Positions 10,358-18,157 of a stretch of 48,032 bases of DNA are shown here, piece after piece. The stretch comes from a virus. Positions within the stretch are counted from its first letter, which is position 1. Each line of letters begins with the position of its first letter. The translations under genes were made by a program, and so were the position numbers. Under the pieces are notes generated by a model. It was not told the DNA's origin, ran no database searches, and saw only the letters and a program-made list of their open reading frames with translations. The stretch spans positions 1-48,032 of the IMG/VR virus record IMGVR_UViG_3300027759_000131. The stretch is one strand, 5' to 3'.

Positions 10358-11767
10358 ATGAACGCATTTGTAACAGCAGTAGCAAACCAAGAAGCCCGTA
10401 CCCAAAACGGTATGAAGGCACGTAAGTCAACAGCTTCGGCTTGTGTTGACTTGTTCTATAACATTGGTGCAAGCCGTGGCAAGGACATCACAGGCGACTT
10501 TACAGCCGCTTATGTAGAAAACTCAGACGTAGCACTACGCATCGCACAATGGGCACGTGATGTCCGTGGTGGTGCAGGTGAACGTCAACTGTTCCGCGAC
10601 ATTCTAGTACATCTAGAAAAGCGTGACCCAGACGCCGCTTTGGCTCTGTTGAAGAAGGTTCCAGAAGTGGGCCGTTGGGATGACATCTTTGTCTTCACTT
10701 CACCAGTGTTGAAGTCAGCCGCTTATACCATGTTGGGCGATGCCCTACGTGCTAAGAACGGTTTGGCTGCAAAGTGGACTCCTCGTAAGGGTAAAATCGC
10801 GGCTGAAGTGCGAGCATTCTTTGGAATGTCTCCTAAGCAGTACCGCAAGTCATTGGTAACAATGACCACAGTTGTTGAAACTCAAATGTGTGCAGGAGAT
10901 TGGGACAACATCAACTTCAGTCACGTGCCAAGTGTTGCTTCACGCAACTATAAGAAGGCATTCAACCGTCACACAACTCTGTTCGCAGAATATGTGGCCA
11001 AGTTGGTAAGTGGTGATAAGACTGTTAAGGTTAACGCCAACGCAATCTTCCCACATGATGTGCTGAAGGGAATCGCTCACAGCTACACCAAGCTGGACAA
11101 GACAGAAACTGACCATGTGATTGCACAATGGGACGCTCTGCCTAACTACGTAGGTGACGCAAGTATTCTACCTCTAGTTGACGTATCAGGTTCTATGACT
11201 ACCCCAACAGGTGGTAAGGGCGATGTGCGTTGTTTGGACGTTGCAGTTAGCCTTGGCTTGTACTTGGCAGATAAGAACAAGGGTGCGTTCAAGGACACAT
11301 TCTTGACTTTCTCCAGCAAGCCAGAACTTGTAACCCTAAAGGGTAACATTGTTCAAAAGGTGGAACAAATGTCTAAGAGCAACTGGGAAATGAGCACTAA
11401 CTTGCATGCCGCTATGGACAAGATCCTAAGCGTTGCAGTTAAGGGTTCTGTACCAGCTAGCGACATGCCAGCCATGTTGTTAATCTTGTCAGACATGCAG
11501 TTTGACCAATGCGCCCGTTACGACGACAGCGCAATGCAAATGATCGAACGCAAGTTCGCAGATGCAGGTTACACTGTGCCGCAGATTGTTTTCTGGAACC
11601 TAAACAGTACCGGTAACGTGCCTGTGGCGGCTGACAAGAGTGGTGCCGCATTGGTAAGTGGATTTAGCCCATCAATCATGACTAGCTTGCTAGCCGCTGA
11701 TATGGATCAATTCACTCCAGAAGGCATCATGCTCAAGACTGTAATGAGTGATCGTTACGCTCTGTAA
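10358..11767 (+). CDS. Ro60/TROVE-vWA-like RNA-binding protein (DUF2828-type)
   Basis: The 469-residue protein has an all-helical N-terminal region (about 1-265) with the GGAGERQLFRDI segment (71-82) typical of this family, then a von Willebrand A domain with an intact MIDAS: DVSGS (275-279), Thr347 in MSTNLH and Asp379 in LSDMQF. This is the Ro60 architecture: a HEAT-like ring that holds RNA 3' ends, plus a vWA domain. Bacterial Ro proteins act with Y RNAs encoded beside them in RNA quality control and repair. Here four copies of a covarying RNA element stand directly upstream. Shine-Dalgarno AAAGG. Codon use is noticeably more host-like (CGT, GGT, GCC-rich) than in the late cluster, suggesting high expression. 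Family placement is by motif and layout. Confidence 0.75.
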   Translation: MNAFVTAVANQEARTQNGMKARKSTASACVDLFYNIGASRGKDITGDFTAAYVENSDVALRIAQWARDVRGGAGERQLFRDILVHLEKRDPDAALALLKKVPEVGRWDDIFVFTSPVLKSAAYTMLGDALRAKNGLAAKWTPRKGKIAAEVRAFFGMSPKQYRKSLVTMTTVVETQMCAGDWDNINFSHVPSVASRNYKKAFNRHTTLFAEYVAKLVSGDKTVKVNANAIFPHDVLKGIAHSYTKLDKTETDHVIAQWDALPNYVGDASILPLVDVSGSMTTPTGGKGDVRCLDVAVSLGLYLADKNKGAFKDTFLTFSSKPELVTLKGNIVQKVEQMSKSNWEMSTNLHAAMDKILSVAVKGSVPASDMPAMLLILSDMQFDQCARYDDSAMQMIERKFADAGYTVPQIVFWNLNSTGNVPVAADKSGAALVSGFSPSIMTSLLAADMDQFTPEGIMLKTVMSDRYAL

Positions 11768-11890
11768 GTAACTGCTGGCCCACCTTAGCCTAGGCTGAGA
11801 ATCCAGCATCCGCGATACACGAAATGTGGGATGGGCTGTGTATCCGGGGTTTTGGGGAGAGTTCCTGACACAAAAATCTCTCCCCACTAA
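11768..11890 (+). ncRNA. Structured 3' region of the Ro-like gene
   Basis: Directly after the stop codon come GCTGG/CCAGC enclosing CTTAGCC/GGCTGAG, then GATACAC/GTGTATC, then GGGGAGA/TCTCCCC. The stems are GC-rich and nested; only the last could act as a terminator, and it lacks a T-tract. TTAGCCTAGG recurs in the terminator at 11920. It may be a 3' UTR element or a separate small RNA. Confidence 0.5.
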
Positions 11891-11913
11891 TTCGTTGTTT
11901 TATTACAACACCG

Positions 11914-11947
11914 GCCCTGTTAGCCTAGGTTGACAGGGCTTCTTTTT
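11914..11947 (+). terminator. Intrinsic terminator overlapping the next promoter
   Basis: GCCCTGT (11914-11920) pairs with ACAGGGC (11933-11939), followed by TTCTTTTT. The -35 box of the next promoter lies inside its 3' arm. Confidence 0.75.
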
Positions 11948-11958
11948 GATGTTATAAT
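11930..11958 (+). promoter_or_regulatory. Sigma70 promoter of the TraR-like operon
   Basis: TTGACA (11930-11935), 17-bp spacer, TATAAT (11953-11958), both consensus; embedded in the upstream terminator. Confidence 0.9.
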
Positions 11959-11992
11959 ATAAGTAATTGATTAACACCAATCTAGGAGTAAT

Positions 11993-12235
11993 ATGAGAGA
12001 ATTTGAGAGTATCCAAGGTGACAACTTAGAAGAAAGCGATATGGCTCAATTGTTGTCAGTAACAGCAAATGCTGATGCTGTAGCAAGAGTACGTGCCGCT
12101 ATCCCAAAAGGACCTAGTTTAAGTCATTGTAACGAATGCGGAGAAGAGATCCCCGTAGCTCGCCAAAAAGCAGTAGCAGGATGTACTATGTGTATCGATT
12201 GTCAGCAGTATGCAGAAAGAATGAAACGTGCCTAA
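11993..12235 (+). CDS. TraR/DksA-family zinc finger protein
   Basis: The 80-residue protein ends in a C4 zinc finger of DksA/TraR type: CNECGEEIPVARQKAVAGCTMCIDCQ, with the conserved I-P-x-x-R between the cysteine pairs. Like phage and plasmid TraR proteins it is about half the length of DksA, with a short N-terminal helix carrying acidic residues. TraR binds the RNA polymerase secondary channel and mimics DksA plus ppGpp. It follows a consensus promoter with a TAGGAG site and overlaps the downstream kinase-like gene. Together with the omega homologue it suggests deliberate tuning of host polymerase. Confidence 0.85.
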   Translation: MREFESIQGDNLEESDMAQLLSVTANADAVARVRAAIPKGPSLSHCNECGEEIPVARQKAVAGCTMCIDCQQYAERMKRA

Positions 12236-12689
12236 ATGTTATCAATTAATTGGAGTGCCTGCCGCAGGTAAAAGTACTTGGCTTAGAAGTCAAAACTGGA
12301 TTGAAGGCATGGAGTATGTGAGTACTGATTATCATGTGCATGAATATGCTAAACTGCAAGGTAAGACTTACAGGGAAGTATTTGAAGAATACATGCCCAC
12401 AGCAGTTGAACTAATGGCCAAAGAAGTTGTTGCCGCTAGACTAGTAGGTCGTGATGTACTTTGGGATCAAACTAGTACTACTGTTAAAAGTCGTGCTCGT
12501 AAGTTCAATATGCTTCACGACTATCATCATATTGCTGTGGTGTTTCCAACTCCAGCAATTGACGTTTTAAAGGAACGTTTGGCATTGCGTATTGACCAAC
12601 CAATTCCTTGGGAAGTTGTACAGGGCATGATTGATAATTTTGAATATCCAACTGAAGCGGAAGGTTTCAAAGAGATTTGGAGAATATAA
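12228..12689 (+). CDS. P-loop kinase, polynucleotide-kinase-like
   Basis: GTG start, overlapping the TraR-like stop by 8 nt. The 153-residue protein has a Walker A GVPAAGKST (9-17), an acidic VSTDYH segment, a WDQTSTTVKSRARK motif like the D-x-T-x(n)-R lid region of T4 Pnkp-type kinases, and a compact AAA_33 size. T4 Pnkp phosphorylates 5'-OH ends during tRNA repair. Next to a Ro-like protein and a large tRNA array, an RNA 5'-end repair role is attractive, but a zeta-toxin-like or other small-molecule kinase cannot be excluded. Confidence 0.75.
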   Translation: MPKCYQLIGVPAAGKSTWLRSQNWIEGMEYVSTDYHVHEYAKLQGKTYREVFEEYMPTAVELMAKEVVAARLVGRDVLWDQTSTTVKSRARKFNMLHDYHHIAVVFPTPAIDVLKERLALRIDQPIPWEVVQGMIDNFEYPTEAEGFKEIWRI

Positions 12690-12913
12690 TGAGAGTTGAA
12701 AACATTAACGGTCGTAATCTAATGTGTGGCTACATTTATCCTTTGGCAGAACTTGCTGTGGGACAAGAATGGGCACAAGCTGATGGTGTTGATCGAGTTG
12801 TAACAATTCGTGAAATTGAAGGCAATACTATTCGTTATGGTGATCACGCTAGCGATACCCTGTACGAAAAGGATCAATTTGCATTTCAAACACGATATTG
12901 CAGGGTAGTATAG
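12689..12913 (+). CDS. Small phage protein, 74 aa, unknown
   Basis: I use the ATG at 12689, which overlaps the kinase stop (TAATG), rather than an upstream in-frame TTG. The product (MRVENINGRNLMCGYIYPLAELAVGQEW...) is predicted to be mostly beta, with the pattern of a small SH3-like barrel (VGQEW...VVTIREIEGNTIRYG). No family assigned. Last gene of the TraR-like operon. Confidence 0.65.
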   Translation: MRVENINGRNLMCGYIYPLAELAVGQEWAQADGVDRVVTIREIEGNTIRYGDHASDTLYEKDQFAFQTRYCRVV

Positions 12914-12926
12914 CCAAAACGAGCAG

Positions 12927-12955
12927 TTGACAAACTCTCCTTTTGGTTGTATAAT
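12927..12955 (+). promoter_or_regulatory. Sigma70 promoter of phosphoesterase copy 2
   Basis: TTGACA (12927-12932), 17-bp spacer, TATAAT (12950-12955), both consensus. Confidence 0.9.
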
Positions 12956-12983
12956 ACATACATAAACAAGAAAGGAGGGCATG

Positions 12984-13586
12984 ATGCCTAGTGTATTTTT
13001 AGTAAGCGACACGCATTTTGGACACACCGGCGTCTGCCGCTTCACACGTAACGATGGTGTTACAAAATTAAGGCCATGGGATAGTCCAGAGGAAATGGAC
13101 GAAGCTATGGTTAAGGCGTGGAACGAACGGGTAAAGCCCACTGACAAGGTCTACCATTTAGGTGACGTTGTTATCAACCGTAAAGCGTTAAAAATCATGA
13201 GCCGCTTAAACGGCGACAAGGTGTTAATCCGCGGTAACCACGACATCTTCAGGGATGACGAGTATCGTATGTACTTTAGAGAATTACGTGCATATCACGT
13301 TATGAACGGAATGATCTTAAGCCATATTCCGTTACACTCAGATTCAATGGGTCGTTTTGGTACTAACATTCATGGACATACCCACGCAAATCGTGTGAAA
13401 CGAGCCCGTGGAGTTGATGCTAGAACTGGAGAAGTTCTGTACAGCGATGAAAACGATGTTCGTTACCATTGCGTTTGTGTAGAACAAACTGACTTTGCGC
13501 CCATACTGTTTGAAGACGTTATAGCACGTATTGAAGCAGAAGGCGGATCAGTAGGATTTAAGAATGGAAACGGTCCTACTATGTAA
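12984..13586 (+). CDS. Calcineurin-like metallophosphoesterase (copy 2)
   Basis: A close paralogue of the protein at 3405-4010, with the same motifs in the same order (DTHFGH, YHLGDVV, GNHD, SHIPLH, GHTH). Of the tandem ATGs I take 12984, because the AAAGGAGG site is then at proper spacing and the N-terminus (MPSVF) equals that of copy 1. Copy 2 has its own consensus promoter and a strong terminator, so it is a single-gene unit. Differences lie mostly in conservative positions, suggesting the same activity under different timing. Confidence 0.9.
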   Translation: MPSVFLVSDTHFGHTGVCRFTRNDGVTKLRPWDSPEEMDEAMVKAWNERVKPTDKVYHLGDVVINRKALKIMSRLNGDKVLIRGNHDIFRDDEYRMYFRELRAYHVMNGMILSHIPLHSDSMGRFGTNIHGHTHANRVKRARGVDARTGEVLYSDENDVRYHCVCVEQTDFAPILFEDVIARIEAEGGSVGFKNGNGPTM

Positions 13587-13602
13587 TAATAGTAGCACTT
13601 TA

Positions 13603-13628
13603 ATAGGGCCTTCGGGCCCTATTTTTTT
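13603..13628 (+). terminator. Strong intrinsic terminator
   Basis: ATAGGGCC-TTCG-GGCCCTAT (13603-13622) with a UUCG tetraloop and a seven-T tract. It separates the early-type region from the tail-fibre gene. Confidence 0.92.
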
Positions 13629-13652
13629 GGCTTGATCATTCGGCGCAATAGA

Positions 13653-13659
13653 ATAAATA
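13653..13659 (+). promoter_or_regulatory. T4-late-like promoter box for the tail-fibre gene
   Basis: ATAAATA 49 nt before the ATG at 13708 resembles the single -10-type box (TATAAATA) of T4-like late promoters. Similar boxes lie at other operon heads between 15 and 28 kb. Confidence 0.5.
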
Positions 13660-13707
13660 GTATATAGAAACATAGGGCCGTGCCCTAACAGTATACGGAG
13701 ATTTTCA

Positions 13708-14988
13708 ATGGCGCTACAAATTAGAAGAGGTTCAGACGCATCTCGAGGAACTACAAGATTCGCATCAGGTGAATTAATTTACACTACTGATCAAAAAGAT
13801 TTGTGGGTTGGAGATGGCACACCTAACGGTGGAACACAAATTGCTCCTGTTAAAAGTGTTAACGGATATCCTGCAACTGTAGCTGGCGCAGGTGCTGGCA
13901 ATGTTGTATTAACTACTGATAATATTGCAGAAGGTGCAAATACAGCAAGAAAATACTACAGTTCAACATCTTCTAAAGCAGACGCCGCGGCGGCCTTGGT
14001 AGCTGGTAACGCTGGAAATACTGGAATCACATTTAGTTATAATTCAGGTACAGGCGCAATTAATGCTGTTCTTCAAAATGCAGGTGGGTTATCAACAGTA
14101 TCAGGAGATCCTAATCCAGCATTAGGTGGCAATTTAAGTTTAAATTCACGTAATATTACAGGTACAGGTAATGTCAATATTACCGGAACTATTACAGCTA
14201 CTAGCTTTACTGGTACTGTAACTACCGATTCAATTACTCCAGTTACTAGTCTAGTTTTATACGGAGCTACTTCAAATCCATTAACTGTTAGAGGAATTCC
14301 AGCAGTAAGCGGATCTGTCAATATTGACATTAACACATTTAAAGGAACTGTCGGTTCACCAACAAATACTGGTGCTGGCGACCAAATTGGTTCTTTTAGA
14401 GCACTTGGTTATAGAGACGGAAATTATAAGATTGGTTCACAAATTACCACAGCATGGACCAGCGATGCAGATTTTACAACAAACAATCCTAAATCAGTAC
14501 TTTTCTTTGCTACTGGTAATAACAATGAAACACAAACTGGACTTCCTCCAGCATCACTAGACGGTAACGGTACATTTACTGCCAAAATTATTCAAATACC
14601 TTCGTATGCGACTGGTGCGTATCCAGCAGGTGGAACAATAACAGCACTGTCTGGTGTGACTATTACAGGAGTTGCTGGACAATTCCAATGTGCATCAACT
14701 ACGTTAACACTTGGTGCAACTGTAACAATTCGTGGTAATATTGCTGGCGCAACAATTAGTGGATATACTAGCCCAACAACATACTATGTTATTGCTACTA
14801 ATGGTTCGACAACATTTACATTATCAACTACCGGCAACGGAACTGGAGTTACAACTAGTGGTACAACTCCAACAGGATTAACATATTCAATGCTGTTGCC
14901 GCAAAAAGGTATGATGATATTTGATAGTACTACAAATGACTTCATGGGCTTCAATGGAACTAACTGGGTCGCATTTACTGGACCTTAA
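13708..14988 (+). CDS. Tail fibre/receptor-binding-like protein with Mtd-type N-terminus
   Basis: The 426-residue protein begins LQIRRGSDASRGTTRFASGELIYTTD..LWVGDG, the pattern of the Mtd N-terminal domain found on phage tail fibres and tropism determinants. The rest is Gly/Thr/Asn/Ser-rich with short repeats (NITGTGNVNITGTITATSFTGT), as in beta-helical or beta-prism fibre shafts, and it ends with a MMIFDSTTNDFMGFNGTNW cap segment seen at the ends of many aquatic phage fibres. It is the only clear virion gene in the window, sits after a strong terminator and a late-type promoter box, and converges with the next gene by 4 nt. Confidence 0.82.
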   Translation: MALQIRRGSDASRGTTRFASGELIYTTDQKDLWVGDGTPNGGTQIAPVKSVNGYPATVAGAGAGNVVLTTDNIAEGANTARKYYSSTSSKADAAAALVAGNAGNTGITFSYNSGTGAINAVLQNAGGLSTVSGDPNPALGGNLSLNSRNITGTGNVNITGTITATSFTGTVTTDSITPVTSLVLYGATSNPLTVRGIPAVSGSVNIDINTFKGTVGSPTNTGAGDQIGSFRALGYRDGNYKIGSQITTAWTSDADFTTNNPKSVLFFATGNNNETQTGLPPASLDGNGTFTAKIIQIPSYATGAYPAGGTITALSGVTITGVAGQFQCASTTLTLGATVTIRGNIAGATISGYTSPTTYYVIATNGSTTFTLSTTGNGTGVTTSGTTPTGLTYSMLLPQKGMMIFDSTTNDFMGFNGTNWVAFTGP

Positions 14989-15542
14989 TTCCAACTAGGG
15001 TACTTGGCTAGTTCTTCATAAAACTTATCGGGGTATAACTGCCAAACTGTTTGGTTAGTTCCCCGATAATTCATTTCCGCAACACGTTTCATCTGGCCAG
15101 TGGCTTCCATAGCTGGCCCAAATATACGATGTACTAGACGTTGCGTTCCAACACTACTTTCATTACTAGTAATATACAATTTACTTCCTGCCGGTGCCCA
15201 GTTAATACAAGCTGGAATTAAGAACTGACTGGTAGCATGTTGGTGTGTTACAATTTGATTGCGAGTGCGCAAAGTAGTCATGGGAAGCTGATCTGTGAAC
15301 ACACAAGTACGTACAGCAATGCGATATGCGTCCAAGCCCATTTCTGGGAACGAATGTGCGCCTACACTGCCTATGGCTTTATTGTTGTAGTAAAGAATCC
15401 AAACGCACCATTCTTGTTCCTTTGCTAGACTATCCACTAACATTTTTTGACTAGCGTTATTAACAAAGCCCTTAGACTCTGCCATAGCATAAAATTCTGC
15501 TAGATCTAAGTTGGGTGTCCATTGTACCATTTTAAAGTTCAT
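14985..15542 (-). CDS. Putative GNAT-like acetyltransferase
   Basis: The 185-residue protein has a weak GNAT-like layout: an N-terminal helix pair, the strand WCVWILYYNNKAIGSVGAHSF like the beta4 region, and an arginine-containing central segment (YRIAVRTCVF). The canonical acetyl-CoA loop R-x-x-G-x-G/A is not clear, so the family is tentative. It is transcribed against the tail-fibre gene and diverges from the TauD-like operon. Proteins of this kind often stand near structural genes of aquatic phages. Confidence 0.45.
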   Translation of the reverse strand: MNFKMVQWTPNLDLAEFYAMAESKGFVNNASQKMLVDSLAKEQEWCVWILYYNNKAIGSVGAHSFPEMGLDAYRIAVRTCVFTDQLPMTTLRTRNQIVTHQHATSQFLIPACINWAPAGSKLYITSNESSVGTQRLVHRIFGPAMEATGQMKRVAEMNYRGTNQTVWQLYPDKFYEELAKYPSWN

Positions 15543-15557
15543 ACAGTAATTATCACC

Positions 15558-15564
15558 ATAAATA
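15558..15564 (+). promoter_or_regulatory. Late-type promoter box of the TauD-like operon
   Basis: ATAAATA 27 nt upstream of the ATG at 15592, followed by a good Shine-Dalgarno (ACGGAG). Matches the T4-like late -10 core. Confidence 0.5.
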
Positions 15565-15591
15565 ACAGCAGAAACTAATTACGGAGAATTT

Positions 15592-16428
15592 ATGAAATAT
15601 CATATCCACAGTAATGGATGGACTGTTATACTTGATGATTTTGATATGGCCACATGCAGTCAAGATGATGTTAATCTGATTGGCAAATTAGTTAACGAAT
15701 ATACACTAGTGGTTGCTAAAAAACAGTTTGTTACAGTGGAAGAAGAAACTAGGTTTGTTAATATGTGGCACAATCCTATCCCGCAGTTAACACCCAAAGA
15801 CGGCGATAAATTTACACACATTGCTGTAGATACAGAAGGAAAGATATTAAGAATTTCTGGAATTAAAGACGAGCATGGAAACGATTTGGGGTTAGCTGGA
15901 CACGAAGATGAAATGGCGTGGCATTCAAACCCTCCAGAAGATCCAGCACGTAATTCAATAGTATATTTAAGAGCAGTAGAAGGGTCAGTAGGTTCACAAA
16001 CAGAATGGAACAATACTATTTTGATATGGAATGAATTGTCCCAAGAAGAAAAAGATAAGTTGCTCCCACTTAAAGTCATACCTAAAGTTGGTGCTAGTTT
16101 ATCTGGCTATAAAGACAGAGATACTAATGGTCAAGAAATGCCTGACCAAACAAGATTTAATCTTGTGCATACTAATCTAGCAGGTAAGACGGGTTTATAT
16201 TTTCCGTTTGTGCAGTTATCGCGTTTTGAAGATATGACGGTAGAGGAAAGTAGAAAGATTATGGATCCACTTGCGGAACTGGTCACTCAACCCAAGTACT
16301 GTTATAAGCATGATTGGGAAGATGGAGATATGGTTATTGCAGAACAATGGCTAGGCATACATAGACGATTGCCTTTTAAAGACATAGGCAAAAGATTATT
16401 ACATAGAGCTGGATTTGACGCACCATGA
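15592..16428 (+). CDS. TauD/TfdA-like dioxygenase, tandem copy 1 (HxN variant)
   Basis: The 278-residue protein follows TauD-type 2OG dioxygenases: an N-terminal YTLVVAKKQ strand, AWHSNPPEDPARNSIVYLRAVEG at the first iron-binding site (His111) and EQWLGIHRR near 251-259 at the distal His/Arg site. The usual HxD is HxN here, as in all four tandem copies. Asn is a poor iron ligand, so the protein may need another ligand, run altered chemistry (halogenase-type enzymes also lack this carboxylate), or be a binding protein. First gene of a four-gene operon with 4-nt ATGA overlaps. Confidence 0.8.
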   Translation: MKYHIHSNGWTVILDDFDMATCSQDDVNLIGKLVNEYTLVVAKKQFVTVEEETRFVNMWHNPIPQLTPKDGDKFTHIAVDTEGKILRISGIKDEHGNDLGLAGHEDEMAWHSNPPEDPARNSIVYLRAVEGSVGSQTEWNNTILIWNELSQEEKDKLLPLKVIPKVGASLSGYKDRDTNGQEMPDQTRFNLVHTNLAGKTGLYFPFVQLSRFEDMTVEESRKIMDPLAELVTQPKYCYKHDWEDGDMVIAEQWLGIHRRLPFKDIGKRLLHRAGFDAP

Positions 16429-17288
16429 AATATCACTTACATGAAAATGGGTGGACTGTTATCCTAGACGATTTTAACATGGCTACTTGTACACAAACTG
16501 AAATTAATTTAATAGAACGACTGATTGCCAAGTATACGCTAGTTATTGCTAAGAATCAACACGTTAATAAAGACGAAGAAATTAGATTTATTAAAATGTT
16601 TCACAATCCAATACCTATCATGCCTCCCGGCAGTCCAGGCTTTGATAGTATTGCAGTAGATCCTGAAGGATTAATTTTAAGGGTAACAGGCGAAAAAGAC
16701 AATGAAGGCAATGTTACCGGCATAGCAGGACACGATGAAGAACTAACATGGCATGCCAATGTGCCGTATGATCCAAATAGAAATTCTATAATTTACCTAA
16801 GGTCGGTGACAGGTTCAGCTGGATCTGTCACCGAGTGGAATAACACAATACTGGCATATCACGATTTACCGCAAGTAACTAAAGATCAATTAGCAACACT
16901 TAAAATCGTTCCTAAGAAAGGAACAGAACGCGATATGCGGATTGGGTATGCTTTAGAAACCGGAGAAGAACAACCTGATCAAACACGGTTTGATTTAGTG
17001 TATACAAACATAGCAGGCCAAATCGGCCTATATTTCCCTTATAATCAAATAGCTCGATTTGATGGCATGACCGTAGAGGAAAGTAGAAAGATTATGGATC
17101 CGTTATTTGAACACGTTACACAATCTAAGTATTGTTATAAGCACAATTGGGACGATGGAGATGCAACCATAGCAGAGCAATGGCTAGGTATACACAGACG
17201 CTTGCACTTCGATCGAATGGAATATCGAGTATTACACAGAGCAGGATTAGATTTTTCTCCGCAAAATTACGATGGAATAATAGAATGA
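16425..17288 (+). CDS. TauD/TfdA-like dioxygenase, tandem copy 2 (HxN variant)
   Basis: A paralogue of copy 1, with 287 residues and the same landmarks: TWHANVPYDPNRNSIIYLRSV at the first site and EQWLGIHRRL at the second. It has a longer insertion around RVTGEKDNEGNVTG. ATGA overlap with both neighbours indicates translational coupling. Divergence between copies is spread over the surface while the KYCYKH(N/D)W(D/E)DGD segment is nearly identical, which suggests a shared core and different substrates, or different subunits of one complex. Confidence 0.8.
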   Translation: MKYHLHENGWTVILDDFNMATCTQTEINLIERLIAKYTLVIAKNQHVNKDEEIRFIKMFHNPIPIMPPGSPGFDSIAVDPEGLILRVTGEKDNEGNVTGIAGHDEELTWHANVPYDPNRNSIIYLRSVTGSAGSVTEWNNTILAYHDLPQVTKDQLATLKIVPKKGTERDMRIGYALETGEEQPDQTRFDLVYTNIAGQIGLYFPYNQIARFDGMTVEESRKIMDPLFEHVTQSKYCYKHNWDDGDATIAEQWLGIHRRLHFDRMEYRVLHRAGLDFSPQNYDGIIE

Positions 17289-18157
17289 AATATCACTTAC
17301 ACGAAAACGGATGGGTAGTTAATATAGAAGACTTTGATATGGCCACATGCACCCAAGACGATATTAATCTAATGGCAAGATTAATTGCCAAATATACATT
17401 TGTAATTGTAAAAAATCAATTTCCAACACCAGCAGAAGAAGTAAGATTTGCTAAACTGTTTCATAACCCGTTACCACTGTTTGGAAGAGACTCTGTAGAA
17501 GTTAGAACAAAAGGTATAGACCCTAATGATGCAGATCCTGAAGGTATATTTTTAAGAGTCACTGGTAAAAAAGATGACGGCTGGGAATTAGGAATAGCAG
17601 GGCATGATGAAGAACTTGCATGGCATTCAAATGTACCGTGGATAGCTGACCGAAGTTCTATAGTGTATCTACGAGCCGTGGAAGGATCTGTAGGATCTAT
17701 AACTGAATGGAATAATACAATATTAGCTTACCACGATTTACCCGGCGAAATTAAACAACAAATAGCAAACCTTAAAACTGTACCTTTGTCAGATGTTAGA
17801 TTGGCATTATCGTTGCAAGGCGACGACATGGGCAAGGAAGTAGAAAATCAACACAGGTTTAACCTAGTACATACAAACATAGCCGGACAAACTGGCTTGT
17901 ATTTTCCGTTCTTACAAATATCTAGATTTGATAGTATGACCAGAGAAGAAAGTAAGCCGTTATTAAACATGTTAGCAGAGCATGTAACCAATCCTAAATA
18001 TTGTTATCAACATCACTGGGAAGACGGTGATGTGGCCATATCTGAACAGTGGTTGGGTATACATCGCCGACTACATTTTGATCGAATGCAAGAAAGAATA
18101 TTGCATAGAGCAGGCTGGGACTTTCCTATACAAAATTATCTTGAGGATATAGCATGA
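17285..18157 (+). CDS. TauD/TfdA-like dioxygenase, tandem copy 3 (HxN variant)
   Basis: The start at 17285 (ATGA overlap with copy 2) gives 290 residues beginning MKYHLHENGW like the others; a longer in-frame reading runs into copy 2 and is not used. AWHSNVPWIADRSSIVYLRAV carries the HxN variant and EQWLGIHRRLHF the distal site. It differs in a charged insertion (DSVEVRTKGIDPNDADPEG) before the first site. Confidence 0.8.
   Translation: MKYHLHENGWVVNIEDFDMATCTQDDINLMARLIAKYTFVIVKNQFPTPAEEVRFAKLFHNPLPLFGRDSVEVRTKGIDPNDADPEGIFLRVTGKKDDGWELGIAGHDEELAWHSNVPWIADRSSIVYLRAVEGSVGSITEWNNTILAYHDLPGEIKQQIANLKTVPLSDVRLALSLQGDDMGKEVENQHRFNLVHTNIAGQTGLYFPFLQISRFDSMTREESKPLLNMLAEHVTNPKYCYQHHWEDGDVAISEQWLGIHRRLHFDRMQERILHRAGWDFPIQNYLEDIA

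Noticed and set aside
10940-11651. Several open frames antisense to the Ro-like gene.
   Set aside because: They follow the codon bias of the sense gene, lack ribosome-binding sites and have shadow-like compositions.
13708-14988. Diversity-generating retroelement target, suggested by the Mtd-type N-terminus.
   Set aside because: No reverse transcriptase and no template repeat is visible nearby, and the C-terminus is not a C-type lectin variable region.
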